Source: Paenibacillus sp. FSL M7-0420 (GTDB taxonomy: Bacteria; Bacillota; Bacilli; Paenibacillales; Paenibacillaceae). Taken from it: DNA of 64,000 nt. The notes beneath the pieces were generated by a model. It did no database searches and was not told where the DNA came from. It worked only from the letters and a program-made list of their open reading frames with translations. This document shows positions 1-8,405 of this stretch, piece by piece (the first letter of the stretch is position 1; every line of letters begins with the position of its first letter). Made by a program: the position numbers and the translations under genes. The stretch lies in the NCBI RefSeq assembly GCF_038002345.1, contig NZ_JBBOCJ010000001.1:6200001-6264000 (forward strand), given 5' to 3'.

Positions 1-1473
1 GTTCTCCAGCCCGTGGGCATAAGCATTCTCAATTAATGGCTGGACAATGAGCCGAGGCACCATGGAAGCCTCCCACCCCTGCGGTATGGGCTCCAGTTCG
101 GCTGTGACCGTACCGGCGAAGCGTATATTCTGAATCTCCACATAAGACCATGCGTGCTTCATCTCGGCAAGCAGACTGACCTGTTCTGCTCCACTACGTG
201 TAATAAACTGAAAATAGCCGCTGAGATGGTGAAGCATCCGCTCAGCTACTTCATGTTCCCTCATACGAACGAGACCCTGCAGAATGAAGAAGGTGTTGTA
301 GAAAAAATGGGGGTTAATCTGCGATTGCAATTGCTTAAGCTCGGATTGCTGGGATCTGATTCTCTGCTCATACACCTCATGAATCAACTCCTGAATCCGC
401 TCCAGCATATGGTTGAAGTGGTTATATACATAATTGAATTCATCCTGATTGCCGTGATACAGCCTGACGCTCAGATCACCCATCTCCACTCTCCGGAAGG
501 AAGTAATCAGCCGCCTCATCGGCTTATGAATAAACCTGTATATCCAGTAAGAGAAAACTACGGCGAGCAGCAAAGCGACCAGCGACTCTCCCCAAATCCA
601 GTTGCGGTGCTTGTTCAGCGGCTGGAGAACCGTTTCCGCAGGGACAAACACGGCCAAAGTCGTTCCCAGCAGCGGTGAATATTCACTGGCTCCAAAATAA
701 TCAATGCCTGCTGACTCCAGCCGGTATTGGCCAGACTCGCCGCTGTCGTCGAGCAATTCTCCCCGCAGTGCTTCCCCGAACGCAGCCAGCAGCGAGCCCT
801 CCACACCGGAGGCAATCTGCCACTGACCGCCGGTGTCCATCCATACAGCTCCTCCGCCCTCCCCCTCCGCCATGCTGGAGAGTGAGCGGAGAATCTCCGG
901 GCGTGACAGCTCAATTTCGATGGCCAGCACAGGCGCCCGGCCGGCGTACACCGCATCGGGGTACACGCCGCTCATCAGCAGCTTCCCGCCCATGCCGAAG
1001 ATCGGTGATTTCATGTGGGCCGGGTTCAGAATGTCCTCCAGTTCTTCAAGCGGCATCGCGCTGTCGAAATTGTTGGCATTGATGCTTCGGTCCAGGGAAG
1101 GAATATACAGCTTAACGTTCTCCACGAACGGACTGGAGCTTTTGAGCAAATACAATTTACTCTTGGCGGATAACAAGGCGCGGGTCCGTTCATAATCGTT
1201 CAACTGGTTCGGAACCGTCGCCAGCAAGAGCAAATCATCGTCATTGACATACTCCAGCTTCAGCCGCGTAAGACGGGTAAGCTCTGTCTCCAGCGAAGTC
1301 AGATAGAAGTGGACACGGCTGGCCATGGATTCGGATATTTGCTTCTGGACAACCTCCTGTCCGGATTGATTCATGACCAGACCCCACAGGTAGAGCGGAA
1401 TAATGACAAGCAAGAAAGCCATAACAAGTTTGGGATAAATTGAAAGCGTTCTCATAAATCTGATCAACAGCAT
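1..1473 (-). CDS. YesM-type sensor histidine kinase, 3' end outside the window
   Basis: Membrane sensor kinase of the YesM/LytS-like group that phosphorylates a YesN-type regulator. The frame is open from an ATG at 1473 (AAGGAGAGAG just upstream) to the window edge, giving 491 codons without the end of the ATPase domain. I see a membrane segment near residues 10-33, a large extracellular sensor region, a second membrane segment near 294-312, a HAMP-like linker, an H-box with NPHFFYNT near residue 387, and an N-box IVQPLIENAYAHGLEN at the edge. Such kinases usually sit beside an AraC-type regulator and a sugar transporter, so the partner is probably beyond position 1. A perfect CcpA (cre) sequence lies in the first codons. 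The family is certain; the signal is unknown. Confidence 0.9.
   Translation of the reverse strand, partial: MLLIRFMRTLSIYPKLVMAFLLVIIPLYLWGLVMNQSGQEVVQKQISESMASRVHFYLTSLETELTRLTRLKLEYVNDDDLLLLATVPNQLNDYERTRALLSAKSKLYLLKSSSPFVENVKLYIPSLDRSINANNFDSAMPLEELEDILNPAHMKSPIFGMGGKLLMSGVYPDAVYAGRAPVLAIEIELSRPEILRSLSSMAEGEGGGAVWMDTGGQWQIASGVEGSLLAAFGEALRGELLDDSGESGQYRLESAGIDYFGASEYSPLLGTTLAVFVPAETVLQPLNKHRNWIWGESLVALLLAVVFSYWIYRFIHKPMRRLITSFRRVEMGDLSVRLYHGNQDEFNYVYNHFNHMLERIQELIHEVYEQRIRSQQSELKQLQSQINPHFFYNTFFILQGLVRMREHEVAERMLHHLSGYFQFITRSGAEQVSLLAEMKHAWSYVEIQNIRFAGTVTAELEPIPQGWEASMVPRLIVQPLIENAYAHGLEN
1441..1454. promoter_or_regulatory. Perfect cre (CcpA) site inside the start of the sensor kinase gene
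   Basis: TGAAAGCGTTCTCA matches every fixed position of the CcpA consensus TGWAANCGNTNWCA. It covers about codons 7-11 of the kinase gene, a position where CcpA can act as a roadblock to transcription. Binding is inferred. Confidence 0.6.
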
Positions 1474-1560
1474 CTCTCTCCTTCCACAAGCCTCCCCTGT
1501 AGTCCCATCATACCTCTGCAGCAGGCCCTTAAACAATAATAAAGAGAGGCGATTAGCCTC

Positions 1561-2520
1561 TCACATTTCAAGCAGAAATTGTATGGTCTTGTCCTCGAAG
1601 CCCGGCAGCCGTTCATGGATAAAATCGGGATAGATCTCCAGTTTTTTGTCGCAGCGGAGGCGGTTATAGGCGGCGAATTGCGTCGAAGGCGGACACACCG
1701 TATCCAGTAATCCTACCCCCATCATCACTTTCCCGCTGATCCTGTCCGCCAGGTGTTGAACATCAATATAGCCGAGCCGTTCAAAAATCTCATCCTCCCG
1801 CAGGTGCTGGGGATCGCGGTGACGGAAAAACGTCCGCAGTTCCTCGTAGGCATCTCGGGCCAGGTCCATTTCCCATACCCGTTTATAATCACACAGGAAC
1901 GGAACACTGGGTGCAGCCCGGTTGATCCGCGGCTCAAGCGCCGCACAGGCCAGCGCCAGCCCCCCTCCCTGCGATCCGCCGATGGCACCGACGCGGGCGG
2001 CATCCACTTCCGGCATGTCCATTACAATTCCAGCCAGCTGCGCCGCATCAAGATAGATCTGCCGGAACAGCAGCCGTTCGGCCGCATCATCCAGTCCGCG
2101 GATCAGATGCCCTTTAAATGTAGTTCCTCTGACCCCGCCAATATCTTCGGACAGTCCTCCCTGGCCTCTGCAATCCAATGTGGCTATAGTAAAGCCCAAG
2201 GAAGCATAGATCAGCTTGTCGGCCCAGTCATCCGAATGGTGGGCGTACCCATGGAACTGCACGACCGCGGGGTGCGGACCGGCAACATGCTTCGGCTTGA
2301 TCAGCTTCGCGTGGATACGCGCTCCGCCTGTCCCTGTAAAATACAAATGGAAGCATTCGGCGAATGGAACCTGAAATTCGCTCCTCACCAGTTCAGCGCA
2401 GGCATCCGTATTTCTCATCTCTTGCAGTGCCTGCTCCCAATAAGCCTCGAAGTTGGCCGGACGGGGATTCCGTCCCTCATAAGTTAATAATTGCTCTAGC
2501 GGCATATCAATTAGCGGCAT
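1561..2520 (-). CDS. CE7 family acetyl esterase (cephalosporin-C deacetylase / acetyl xylan esterase)
   Basis: Predicted cytoplasmic alpha/beta hydrolase of carbohydrate esterase family 7, which removes acetyl groups from xylo-oligosaccharides and from cephalosporin C. The 319 residues match the usual length of about 320. Family marks seen: RGQGG, the nucleophile elbow GGSQGG (Ser near residue 182), an acid residue in GLLDTVCPPST and the catalytic His in FIHERLPGFE near the C-terminus. There is no signal peptide, as usual for CE7. It is divergent from the AraC/PocR regulator at 2621 and shares a 100-bp intergenic region with it, so that regulator may control it. Xylose genes at the far end of the window fit an interest in xylan. 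Confidence 0.88.
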   Translation of the reverse strand: MPLIDMPLEQLLTYEGRNPRPANFEAYWEQALQEMRNTDACAELVRSEFQVPFAECFHLYFTGTGGARIHAKLIKPKHVAGPHPAVVQFHGYAHHSDDWADKLIYASLGFTIATLDCRGQGGLSEDIGGVRGTTFKGHLIRGLDDAAERLLFRQIYLDAAQLAGIVMDMPEVDAARVGAIGGSQGGGLALACAALEPRINRAAPSVPFLCDYKRVWEMDLARDAYEELRTFFRHRDPQHLREDEIFERLGYIDVQHLADRISGKVMMGVGLLDTVCPPSTQFAAYNRLRCDKKLEIYPDFIHERLPGFEDKTIQFLLEM

Positions 2521-2620
2521 TAAAAAGCACCTCCGTCACTCTTTGTTTGTGTGTCCTATATCAAATACAGTACAATGTTGCCAGCAACGCAGATCCACCG
2601 GAAGAAGAGGAGGCCGCACC

Positions 2621-3484
2621 ATGAGCTTGTTGTTCAACCTGCCCGAAGTCAAGGAATTACTGCGCAATTTCTATACATTGACCGGTATTCGCACCGTGAT
2701 TTTCGACAATTCCTTCACTGAGCTAGCTGCCTATCCCACCCGCCATTCGACATATTGCCATATCATCCGCAGTGATCCGCGCGCGGAGGCCCAGTGCATC
2801 CTCTGTGACCAGGCAGCCTGCACCCAAGTGAAAAAGGAGAAAACCCTTTACACCTATCAATGTCATGCTGGACTTACCGAAACGGTGGTTCCTATTCAAA
2901 CGGACAATCAGGTCATCGGATATATTATGTTCGGCCAATTGCTGCAGACGGGGTCCCGCGATGAGTTATGGGAGAAGGTCTGTGAGAATATAAGCCCCTA
3001 TAATGTGGATATGAACAAACTATACAGCGCCTTCCAGCGCAAAAAATACATCTCCAAGGAAGTCATTGATGCTTACGCCAAAACCATGGAGATGAGCGCC
3101 AGCTACCTGTATCTATCCCGGATGCTGGTGCTGAAGGAGGATACGCTGGCACTAAAGATCGAGGGTTATATTACAGAGCATATTAAGGAACCGCTGTCCG
3201 TTCCCGTTCTGTGCAAAGAATTCAGCATCAGCAAATCCCATCTCTACAAGCTCTCGGAGCAGAATTTTGGCATGGGCATGGCGGAATATATCCGTAGCCT
3301 CCGTATCCAAATGGCCAAAAGGCTGCTGGGTGACACCGATAGTCCGATTTACGAAATTGCGGAGCAAGTCGGCATTCCCGATTATAATTACTTTACCAAA
3401 GCCTTTAAAAGGGTCACCGGCACATTGCCCAGAGTCTACCGTAAAGAACACACGTTACAAGGACGCACTCTGGACCGGTTCTGA
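2621..3484 (+). CDS. AraC family regulator with N-terminal PocR ligand-binding domain
   Basis: DNA-binding transcription regulator of 287 residues. The N-terminal part carries the cysteine pattern of a PocR sensory domain (CHIIRSDPRAEAQCILCDQAAC, then a CHAG about 30 residues later), and the C-terminal 100 residues form a double helix-turn-helix of the AraC type (SISKSHLYKLSEQNFG, then YEIAEQVGIPDYNYFTKAFKRVTG). I chose ATG 2621, preceded by AAGAGGAGG, over an upstream in-frame start at 2543 that lacks a ribosome site and adds 26 unrelated residues. Divergent transcription from the CE7 esterase suggests it controls that gene. The ligand is unknown. Confidence 0.87.
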   Translation: MSLLFNLPEVKELLRNFYTLTGIRTVIFDNSFTELAAYPTRHSTYCHIIRSDPRAEAQCILCDQAACTQVKKEKTLYTYQCHAGLTETVVPIQTDNQVIGYIMFGQLLQTGSRDELWEKVCENISPYNVDMNKLYSAFQRKKYISKEVIDAYAKTMEMSASYLYLSRMLVLKEDTLALKIEGYITEHIKEPLSVPVLCKEFSISKSHLYKLSEQNFGMGMAEYIRSLRIQMAKRLLGDTDSPIYEIAEQVGIPDYNYFTKAFKRVTGTLPRVYRKEHTLQGRTLDRF

Positions 3485-3700
3485 TTGCACCCATGTGGAA
3501 GCGCATACAGCAAAGTAGGGCCATGTCGGCTTCCTGTAATAGCCACTGTTCATCACCCCCGGCCTATAGCAATATTGCTCTGCTCTTTGCTGATCTTATC
3601 ATCCGGTCCATAGACCGAAATAGTAATAATCGTCTCAAATAATAGTCATTTTGTTCTCGAAGGTGTGCACTCCAGACGGCGTGCCTGGCTTGTCACGGAC

Positions 3701-3725
3701 AAAAAAAAGCCGGCATTCGCCGGCT
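3701..3725 (-). terminator. Intrinsic terminator of the IDEAL-domain gene
   Basis: A GCCGGC-ATTC-GCCGGC hairpin followed on the minus strand by eight Ts, directly after the stop codon of the gene at 3731. The rest of 3485-3700 holds nothing I recognise. Confidence 0.88.
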
Positions 3726-3730
3726 CTTAC

Positions 3731-4114
3731 TTAAATCCAAGCGCGAAGATTCACCTGCTTGATGAAATCCGCCTGGGACAAACTCTCTTGGGATGCAGCC
3801 TCTACCTCTTCAACCTCAACTTCTTCACCGTTCATCAGATGATGAAACAGCTTCTCGTTGTACGTTGACAGTGCATAATCTATCAGCGCTTCGTGCGTGG
3901 CTCGTTCAGCTTCCAGTACCAGCAATTGTTCTTCAGCCTCAATATCCTCTGCCGTAACATAGAAATTTCTATTGGCCTCGGGAACACGAATGACATAATC
4001 AAACGCATTATCTGGATTGCGGTCGTAAGCTATAAGGTAACCATAGTCTCCGATAGGAAGACTCTGCTCAAAAGCGTCCGCGACAATGACAATCTTCTCT
4101 CCTAAACGCAGCAT
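3731..4114 (-). CDS. Small IDEAL-domain-like protein
   Basis: An acidic, soluble protein of 127 residues. Residues 1-58 look beta-rich. Residues 75-94 (ALIDYALSTYNEKLFHHLMN) fit the short IDEAL helix pattern found in several Bacillota proteins of uncertain role. The C-terminus is rich in Glu. ATG 4114 follows a strong AGGAGGT at good spacing, and the gene has its own terminator, so it looks like a single-gene unit. The IDEAL assignment rests on this short motif only. No function can be given. Confidence 0.65.
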   Translation of the reverse strand: MLRLGEKIVIVADAFEQSLPIGDYGYLIAYDRNPDNAFDYVIRVPEANRNFYVTAEDIEAEEQLLVLEAERATHEALIDYALSTYNEKLFHHLMNGEEVEVEEVEAASQESLSQADFIKQVNLRAWI

Positions 4115-4272
4115 CGTCCTACCTCCTGACCAAAATCTATCATGATTCTGCTTGTTTCAACAGTCTACTAAAAAAAAATAGAGCTGTCCAGTCGCAGGAG
4201 AGTAGTCGAATGAATTTCCGCGGAAAATACTCTGAAAATTCTTGAAAGATTGCTTGCTTATTGCAAAGCTCG

Positions 4273-5046
4273 CTAGACTGGCAATTTATTCCTTCCAGCC
4301 AGCAGTGAGGCACCGGCAATACAAATAATAATCAGGAGCACTGCGGAGACAATGGGCGCCAAGCTCACTCCGGTGCCTCCATCTGCAAGCACACCGGCAG
4401 ACATTCCCGGCAGTGAAGCAGGCATCCAGTTCAGCTTAACTGGCAACAGGCCATGAACGAGGCTCATGACCGCTGCCAGCAGGAGAGATAGGCCGGCAGC
4501 AGCAGGCCCGCGCAGCCAGGCACTGAAGAGCAGCGTAAGCGACACCGCACAGAGCAGCCACAGCGCATACAGTCCGGATGCTGCAATCACATCCCGCCAG
4601 GATAAAGCCCCCATAAGCTGTACTGTATAATAAGCCGCTCCCGCTGCCCCCAGCCCAATTGCAATAACCAGCACTGTGAAGTTCGCGGTCCATTTGGCTG
4701 CAACAACGGATATAGAGGAGACCGGCTTCGCCATTAACAGTTCAGAGGTGCCGCTGCTGCGCTCTCCTGCCAGGCTGTTCATCGTTCCCAGCACCAGAAT
4801 CAGCATCCCAATTGTTCCATACTGGCCCAGGGCCTGAGCCATTACAGAGGACGCGGCCGGTCTCTCCATATTCTCCATCAATCCAGCCGGAACATTGGAA
4901 GACAACGCCAGGATATCCGCCATATAAAAGCTGACCAGCGGCTGCATAATTCCCAGAACAATAAACACCACCGGAATCCAAATCAGCTTATAGCTGCGCA
5001 CACTCTCCAGCATCTCCTTCAAATACAGAGCCCAAAGCTTCCTCAT
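4273..5046 (-). CDS. yxlG: ABC-2 type transporter permease of the sigY operon
   Basis: Integral membrane permease of 257 residues with about six hydrophobic segments, working with the ATPase encoded just upstream. The motif GERSSGTSELLMAKPVS after the second segment is typical of ABC-2 permeases. Its ATG overlaps the ATPase stop codon in an ATGA arrangement, so the two are translationally coupled. Size and position match YxlG, the last gene of the Bacillus subtilis sigY-yxlCDEFG operon. The substrate is unknown. I see no clear terminator between it and the gene at 3731, though a T-rich run lies at 4170-4180. Confidence 0.87.
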   Translation of the reverse strand: MRKLWALYLKEMLESVRSYKLIWIPVVFIVLGIMQPLVSFYMADILALSSNVPAGLMENMERPAASSVMAQALGQYGTIGMLILVLGTMNSLAGERSSGTSELLMAKPVSSISVVAAKWTANFTVLVIAIGLGAAGAAYYTVQLMGALSWRDVIAASGLYALWLLCAVSLTLLFSAWLRGPAAAGLSLLLAAVMSLVHGLLPVKLNWMPASLPGMSAGVLADGGTGVSLAPIVSAVLLIIICIAGASLLAGRNKLPV

Positions 5047-5957
5047 GTTCCCACCACCTTCATGAACAGGTCCTCCAGTGTTGATGAGCCTGCTTCAAAT
5101 TGCAGCAGCGGAATATCCAGCTCCACAGCTTCCTGCAAGAGCGTCCGGCGGGCGAGTTCTACATCTGTGACGTTGAACACGGCCTTGCCATCCGAAATTA
5201 GCGCTTCTTCAATAAAATCCTTGTGTCTAAGCGCTTCAAGCCAGCGGATAGCCGAATCCTCCTTCCCTGTAGTGAGTCGGATTACCGGCAGGCTGTACTC
5301 TGCGCGGAGACTGGACAAGGTTCCTTGAACGGCTATAGTCCCCTTGTTCATCAATACGACATCGTCGCATATCTCTTCCGCATCATGCAGCACATGTGTG
5401 GAGAAAATAACAGTTGTCTCCTCCCGGATGTCCCTAAGTAGCTCCATGACTTCCCGGCGTCCGATAGGATCAAGCGCGGAGACAGGCTCATCCAGCAAAA
5501 GCAGGCGCGGTCGGTGTACCAGGGCCTGGCCCAGCCCGAGGCGCTGCTTCATTCCCCCGGAATAACCGCCAATCCGCCGCCGTGCCGCAGAGCCTAGTCC
5601 CACACGCTCCAGCACAGCGCCCGATGCCGCCGCAGCCTCCCGTGCACTCATGCCGCTCATCCTGGCGGCAAATAAGATGTATTCGTGCCCGCTCATCCAG
5701 TTGTAAAAAGCCGGGGCTTGGGGAAGATAGCCCAAATACTGACGGTAATCCGTCCCCGGAGAGCTCCCGCCAAAAGTGATCGTTCCGGCAGACTGCGTCA
5801 GAAGACCGGCAAGCATACGCAGCGTTGTAGTCTTCCCGGCTCCATTGGGTCCGAGCAGCGCGACACAGCGTCCTGCTTCAATATCAAAGCTGATGCCGTT
5901 CACCGAGGGATGCCCCTTAAAGCTCTTGTGAAGATCCTTGACCTCAAGCAGCGGCAT
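5043..5957 (-). CDS. yxlF: ABC transporter ATP-binding protein of the sigY operon
   Basis: ATPase subunit of 304 residues that powers the YxlG permease. Walker A is GPNGAGKTT near residue 40, the signature is YSGGMKQRLGLGQALV, and Walker B is LLLLDEPVSALDP with the H-loop FSTHVLHDAEE. A C-terminal extension of about 80 residues is usual for CcmA/NatA-type exporters. The start is ATG 5957, which overlaps the yxlE stop codon by one base (TGATG); an open frame continues upstream but would run through yxlE. Sigma-Y operon position and coupling are visible; the exported substrate is not known even in B. subtilis. Confidence 0.9.
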   Translation of the reverse strand: MPLLEVKDLHKSFKGHPSVNGISFDIEAGRCVALLGPNGAGKTTTLRMLAGLLTQSAGTITFGGSSPGTDYRQYLGYLPQAPAFYNWMSGHEYILFAARMSGMSAREAAAASGAVLERVGLGSAARRRIGGYSGGMKQRLGLGQALVHRPRLLLLDEPVSALDPIGRREVMELLRDIREETTVIFSTHVLHDAEEICDDVVLMNKGTIAVQGTLSSLRAEYSLPVIRLTTGKEDSAIRWLEALRHKDFIEEALISDGKAVFNVTDVELARRTLLQEAVELDIPLLQFEAGSSTLEDLFMKVVGT

Positions 5958-6154
5958 CAGAATTCTTTCCTTCCCAGTGTGAAATAAGCCACGCTGCCCA
6001 GCAGGTTGCCAAAAATCAGGAACAGAACCCACATCCATTTCGGTCCGCGTACTTGCTCTGTCTTGCTCAATGAAATCAGACCGATGATTGCCAGCACTAC
6101 CTGCAGTGCAAGCAGCGGCCCAATCAAACCCCAATTCAAATTCAATTCATTCAT
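5957..6154 (-). CDS. yxlE: Small PLDc_N-type membrane protein of the sigY operon
   Basis: A 65-residue protein with two membrane helices and the short PLD-nuclease N-terminal signature (GPKWMWVLFLIFGNLLGSVAYF). In B. subtilis YxlE is one of the small membrane proteins that act with YxlC and YxlD against sigma-Y. ATG 6154 lies eight bases after AAGGGAGG; an ATG two codons upstream is too close to it. Its TGA overlaps the ATG of the ATPase gene. Confidence 0.82.
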   Translation of the reverse strand: MNELNLNWGLIGPLLALQVVLAIIGLISLSKTEQVRGPKWMWVLFLIFGNLLGSVAYFTLGRKEF

Positions 6155-6204
6155 AGCCATATCCTCCCTTATCTCCCGTATCTCCCGGACAATGGGCTAT
6201 AGTC

Positions 6205-6432
6205 TCAGCGGTTCCTTCCAGCCTTCCGTTTGCGCTTATCTGGAAGAACTACAAACAGCAGGTAACATACTGCCGGTGACGGTGCACCGGTAAGCCCCCA
6301 GATTCCCCAGAACCAAGCCTTCATCCCCTGACCTCTGTCCCTGGCATCACGGAACAGCCAGGTTCCCTGCAGCAGCAGCACAGCTGCAAGTATTATCCAA
6401 ATCCAAACAGGTATCTCCTGCAGCTCCTTCAC
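6205..6432 (-). CDS. yxlD: Small membrane protein, YxlD-like component of the sigma-Y control system
   Basis: A 75-residue protein with two hydrophobic helices and a basic tail (LPDKRKRKAGRNR). It begins at GTG 6432, about ten bases after GGAGG and just after the stop of yxlC. No ATG is available except far upstream inside yxlC. By position and topology it corresponds to B. subtilis YxlD, reported as part of the anti-sigma-Y function. Sequence alone does not show the interaction. Confidence 0.75.
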   Translation of the reverse strand: MKELQEIPVWIWIILAAVLLLQGTWLFRDARDRGQGMKAWFWGIWGLTGAPSPAVCYLLFVVLPDKRKRKAGRNR

Positions 6433-6434
6433 GC

Positions 6435-6761
6435 TTATGATTCCTCCCGCCCGTGTCTGATCCGCGCTGCTCCCAGGCTGCCAAGTGCGCTCAGAATGAA
6501 CACTGCCTGCAGACTCCAATACAGCACCGGCGCCGTACTTAGAATAGAAATCACTATGGTAACCAGCACAAGAGCCACTAGAATGAATAGCAGCAGTTCC
6601 TTACGGCGCCGCTTCCTCCGGCGGACAGCTTCCCCGGCAATTAGCTGCTCCAGCTCCGGCAAGGAGGGCGGAGTAACATCGGCATACAGCATATCCAGGT
6701 GATCCAGCTCTGCGGACAGCTTATCCAGCAGCTCCTCGTCACTCTTAAACCTCATCCTCAT
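6435..6761 (-). CDS. yxlC: YxlC-like anti-sigma-Y factor
   Basis: A 108-residue protein: an acidic N-terminal cytoplasmic part of about 45 residues, a basic stretch (RRRKRRRKE) and two membrane helices. This is the layout of B. subtilis YxlC, which holds sigma-Y inactive at the membrane. It overlaps the end of sigY by 17 bases, and its ribosome site AAGGAG lies inside sigY, so the sigma factor and its antagonist are co-translated. A second ATG two codons on is equally possible. Confidence 0.8.
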   Translation of the reverse strand: MRMRFKSDEELLDKLSAELDHLDMLYADVTPPSLPELEQLIAGEAVRRRKRRRKELLLFILVALVLVTIVISILSTAPVLYWSLQAVFILSALGSLGAARIRHGREES

Positions 6762-7287
6762 TCAGCTCCTTTCGCAGTTGACCCAGTCCGGCAGCTACCC
6801 GTGATTTGACCGTTCCGGAAGGGATCTCCAGCATCTCCCCGATCTCATCGTAGCTGTATCCGTAATAATGCTTCAGCAGCACAGCTATCCTATGCGCAGT
6901 GGATAGGCGCGACAAGGCATCGAGCACTTCACTCCACTCCATATTCCGGCTCTCAAAGCTCCAGCGTACCCTGCGGTTCCCCTGCTCCTGCATCTGCCCT
7001 TCCCGCCACTGTGCCTCCCGGCTCCAGCGCCGCTTACGGTCAATGTACAACCGGCTGCCAATGGTAATCAGCCATGAAGAGAATGCCGAGGTCCCATTAT
7101 AAGTCCCGATCTTCTCCATGCATCTGACCATCGTGTCCTGAGCAATCTCTTCGGCAAGCAAAGGGTCAAGTGTCGCTTTGATCAGATACTTGTACAGGAA
7201 GGGATAATGCTCCCGCAGCAGCACGGCCAGTGCAGCAGCGTCACCCTGCTGTGCCTGGCTGATGATCTCCAGCGTCCTGTCGCCCAT
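6745..7287 (-). CDS. sigY: ECF sigma factor SigY
   Basis: Sigma-70 family factor of the extracytoplasmic-function class, 180 residues. Region 2 (EEIAQDTMVRCMEKIGTY, then SAFSSWLITIGSRLYIDRKRR) and region 4 (YSYDEIGEMLEIPSGTVKSR) are both present. ATG 7287 follows AGGGGAGGGG; an upstream in-frame GTG at 7314 has no such site. The genes that follow match the whole sigY-yxlCDEFG set in the same order, which decides the name over a generic ECF factor. A sigma-Y-like promoter just upstream suggests autoregulation. Confidence 0.88.
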   Translation of the reverse strand: MGDRTLEIISQAQQGDAAALAVLLREHYPFLYKYLIKATLDPLLAEEIAQDTMVRCMEKIGTYNGTSAFSSWLITIGSRLYIDRKRRWSREAQWREGQMQEQGNRRVRWSFESRNMEWSEVLDALSRLSTAHRIAVLLKHYYGYSYDEIGEMLEIPSGTVKSRVAAGLGQLRKELNEDEV

Positions 7288-7322
7288 AGCCCCTCCCCTT
7301 ATCTCTTCTGTCACACCTGTAA

Positions 7323-7348
7323 TACGTCTATGTAATAGTTATCGTTCA
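7323..7348 (-). promoter_or_regulatory. Sigma-Y-type autoregulatory promoter
   Basis: On the minus strand TGAACG (7348-7343) is separated by 16 bases from CGTA (7326-7323), about 36 bases before the sigY start. The known B. subtilis sigma-Y promoter form is TGAACG, about 16 bases, CGTC. The first TGA is also the stop codon of the possible small gene upstream. Confidence 0.7.
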
Positions 7349-7552
7349 TTCCGAGTCAGAATTATTCTGCAGCTCCCACAGTCTGCGTCTCCATGGCTGA
7401 ATAGCCCCCTTGCCTCCCGGAAAGCTCCAGAACAGCGTATACTTAGTATCACTCTTCCCGGCCAGATCATTCACTTCATTCCGCTCCGCTATCAATGAAT
7501 CTTTCGCTTCTAATTCTCCGTAATCCAACTGGCAATGCATATTATCCTTCAT
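7346..7552 (-). CDS. Possible small hypothetical protein
   Basis: A 68-codon open frame starting at ATG 7552, five bases after GGGGGAA. It is charged, has no membrane segment and resembles nothing I know. It begins just downstream of the terminator of the metallo-hydrolase gene and ends inside the sigma-Y promoter. It could be a chance frame; the ribosome site is the only positive sign. Confidence 0.3.
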   Translation of the reverse strand: MKDNMHCQLDYGELEAKDSLIAERNEVNDLAGKSDTKYTLFWSFPGGKGAIQPWRRRLWELQNNSDSE

Positions 7553-7584
7553 TCTGCTTCCCCCAATAAAATTCATATCTATAG

Positions 7585-7628
7585 GCAAAAAAAAGAACGC
7601 AAACCGGGATTATTCCACAGTCTGCGTG
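7585..7628 (-). terminator. Intrinsic terminator of the dedA-trx-mbl operon
   Basis: Stem ACGCAGAC / GTTTGCGT (one G-U pair) with a run of eight or more Ts on the minus strand. Confidence 0.8.
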
Positions 7629-7769
7629 CTTCGCGAGGTAAATGTTACATTTAATTAACCATATTGTAACAATCCGGCCCCGGCTTGTCTACCTCTAATT
7701 TCCCGGTTTGTGTCAAATCTGGCCAAAAGATGTCGTTACACGGCAAACGGAAACGGCTTGGGCGTCCTC

Positions 7770-8405
7770 TTACATCGGGACATAAGGGTTGTGAAGCTTC
7801 TCATAGCCGATTGAGGTTCGCGGACCATGTCCGGGGAACACTCTCACTTCCTCATCCAGCCGGTAGAGCTTGCCGCGGATCGAGTCAATCAGATCCCGTT
7901 CTCTGCCGCCCGGAAGATCGGTACGTCCCACTCCCATTTTGAACAAGACATCACCGGCGAACAAATCATTCCCGCATAAAAAGCTGACGCTTCCGGGTGA
8001 ATGTCCCGGCGTATGCAGCACCCGGAAAGAAAGGCCCAGCAGCTTCAGAATCTGGCCTTCCGCCAGATCGTATTCTGCCGGATCTGTGCTGATGGGAGGC
8101 GTGGTATCAGGCCACATCAAGGAGCCGTTCAGCTTCGGGCTGCCCAGCCACTCGCTCTCCAGCGGATGGATATAGACCGGGCAATTCTTCGCTTTGCGGA
8201 CCTCGTCCAGTCCGGCAATATGGTCGAAATGGGCATGCGTCAGCAGAATCGCTTCAATCTCCATTCCCTCAGCACCGCGCAGAAGACCCGCAGGATTAGC
8301 ACCCGGATCGATGATGACACCGCGCTTAGGGTCTGCCCCCGTCAGAAGGTAGGCATTGGTCTGGAGTGCCCCCAGATTATAAGAACGAATATTAAGCATC
8401 GGCAT
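7770..8405 (-). CDS. MBL-fold metallo-hydrolase, glyoxalase II-like
   Basis: Predicted cytoplasmic zinc hydrolase of 211 residues in the YqgX-type branch of the metallo-beta-lactamase superfamily. Metal ligands are in the HAHFDHIAG motif, HTPGHSPGSVSF and DLFAGDVLFKMGVGR, with the final His in FPGHGP. This branch hydrolyses thioesters such as bacillithiol or glutathione adducts, but the substrate cannot be read from sequence. Its ATG shares one base with the stop codon of the thioredoxin-like gene (TAATG). The three-gene operon ends here at a strong terminator. Confidence 0.85.
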   Translation of the reverse strand: MPMLNIRSYNLGALQTNAYLLTGADPKRGVIIDPGANPAGLLRGAEGMEIEAILLTHAHFDHIAGLDEVRKAKNCPVYIHPLESEWLGSPKLNGSLMWPDTTPPISTDPAEYDLAEGQILKLLGLSFRVLHTPGHSPGSVSFLCGNDLFAGDVLFKMGVGRTDLPGGRERDLIDSIRGKLYRLDEEVRVFPGHGPRTSIGYEKLHNPYVPM

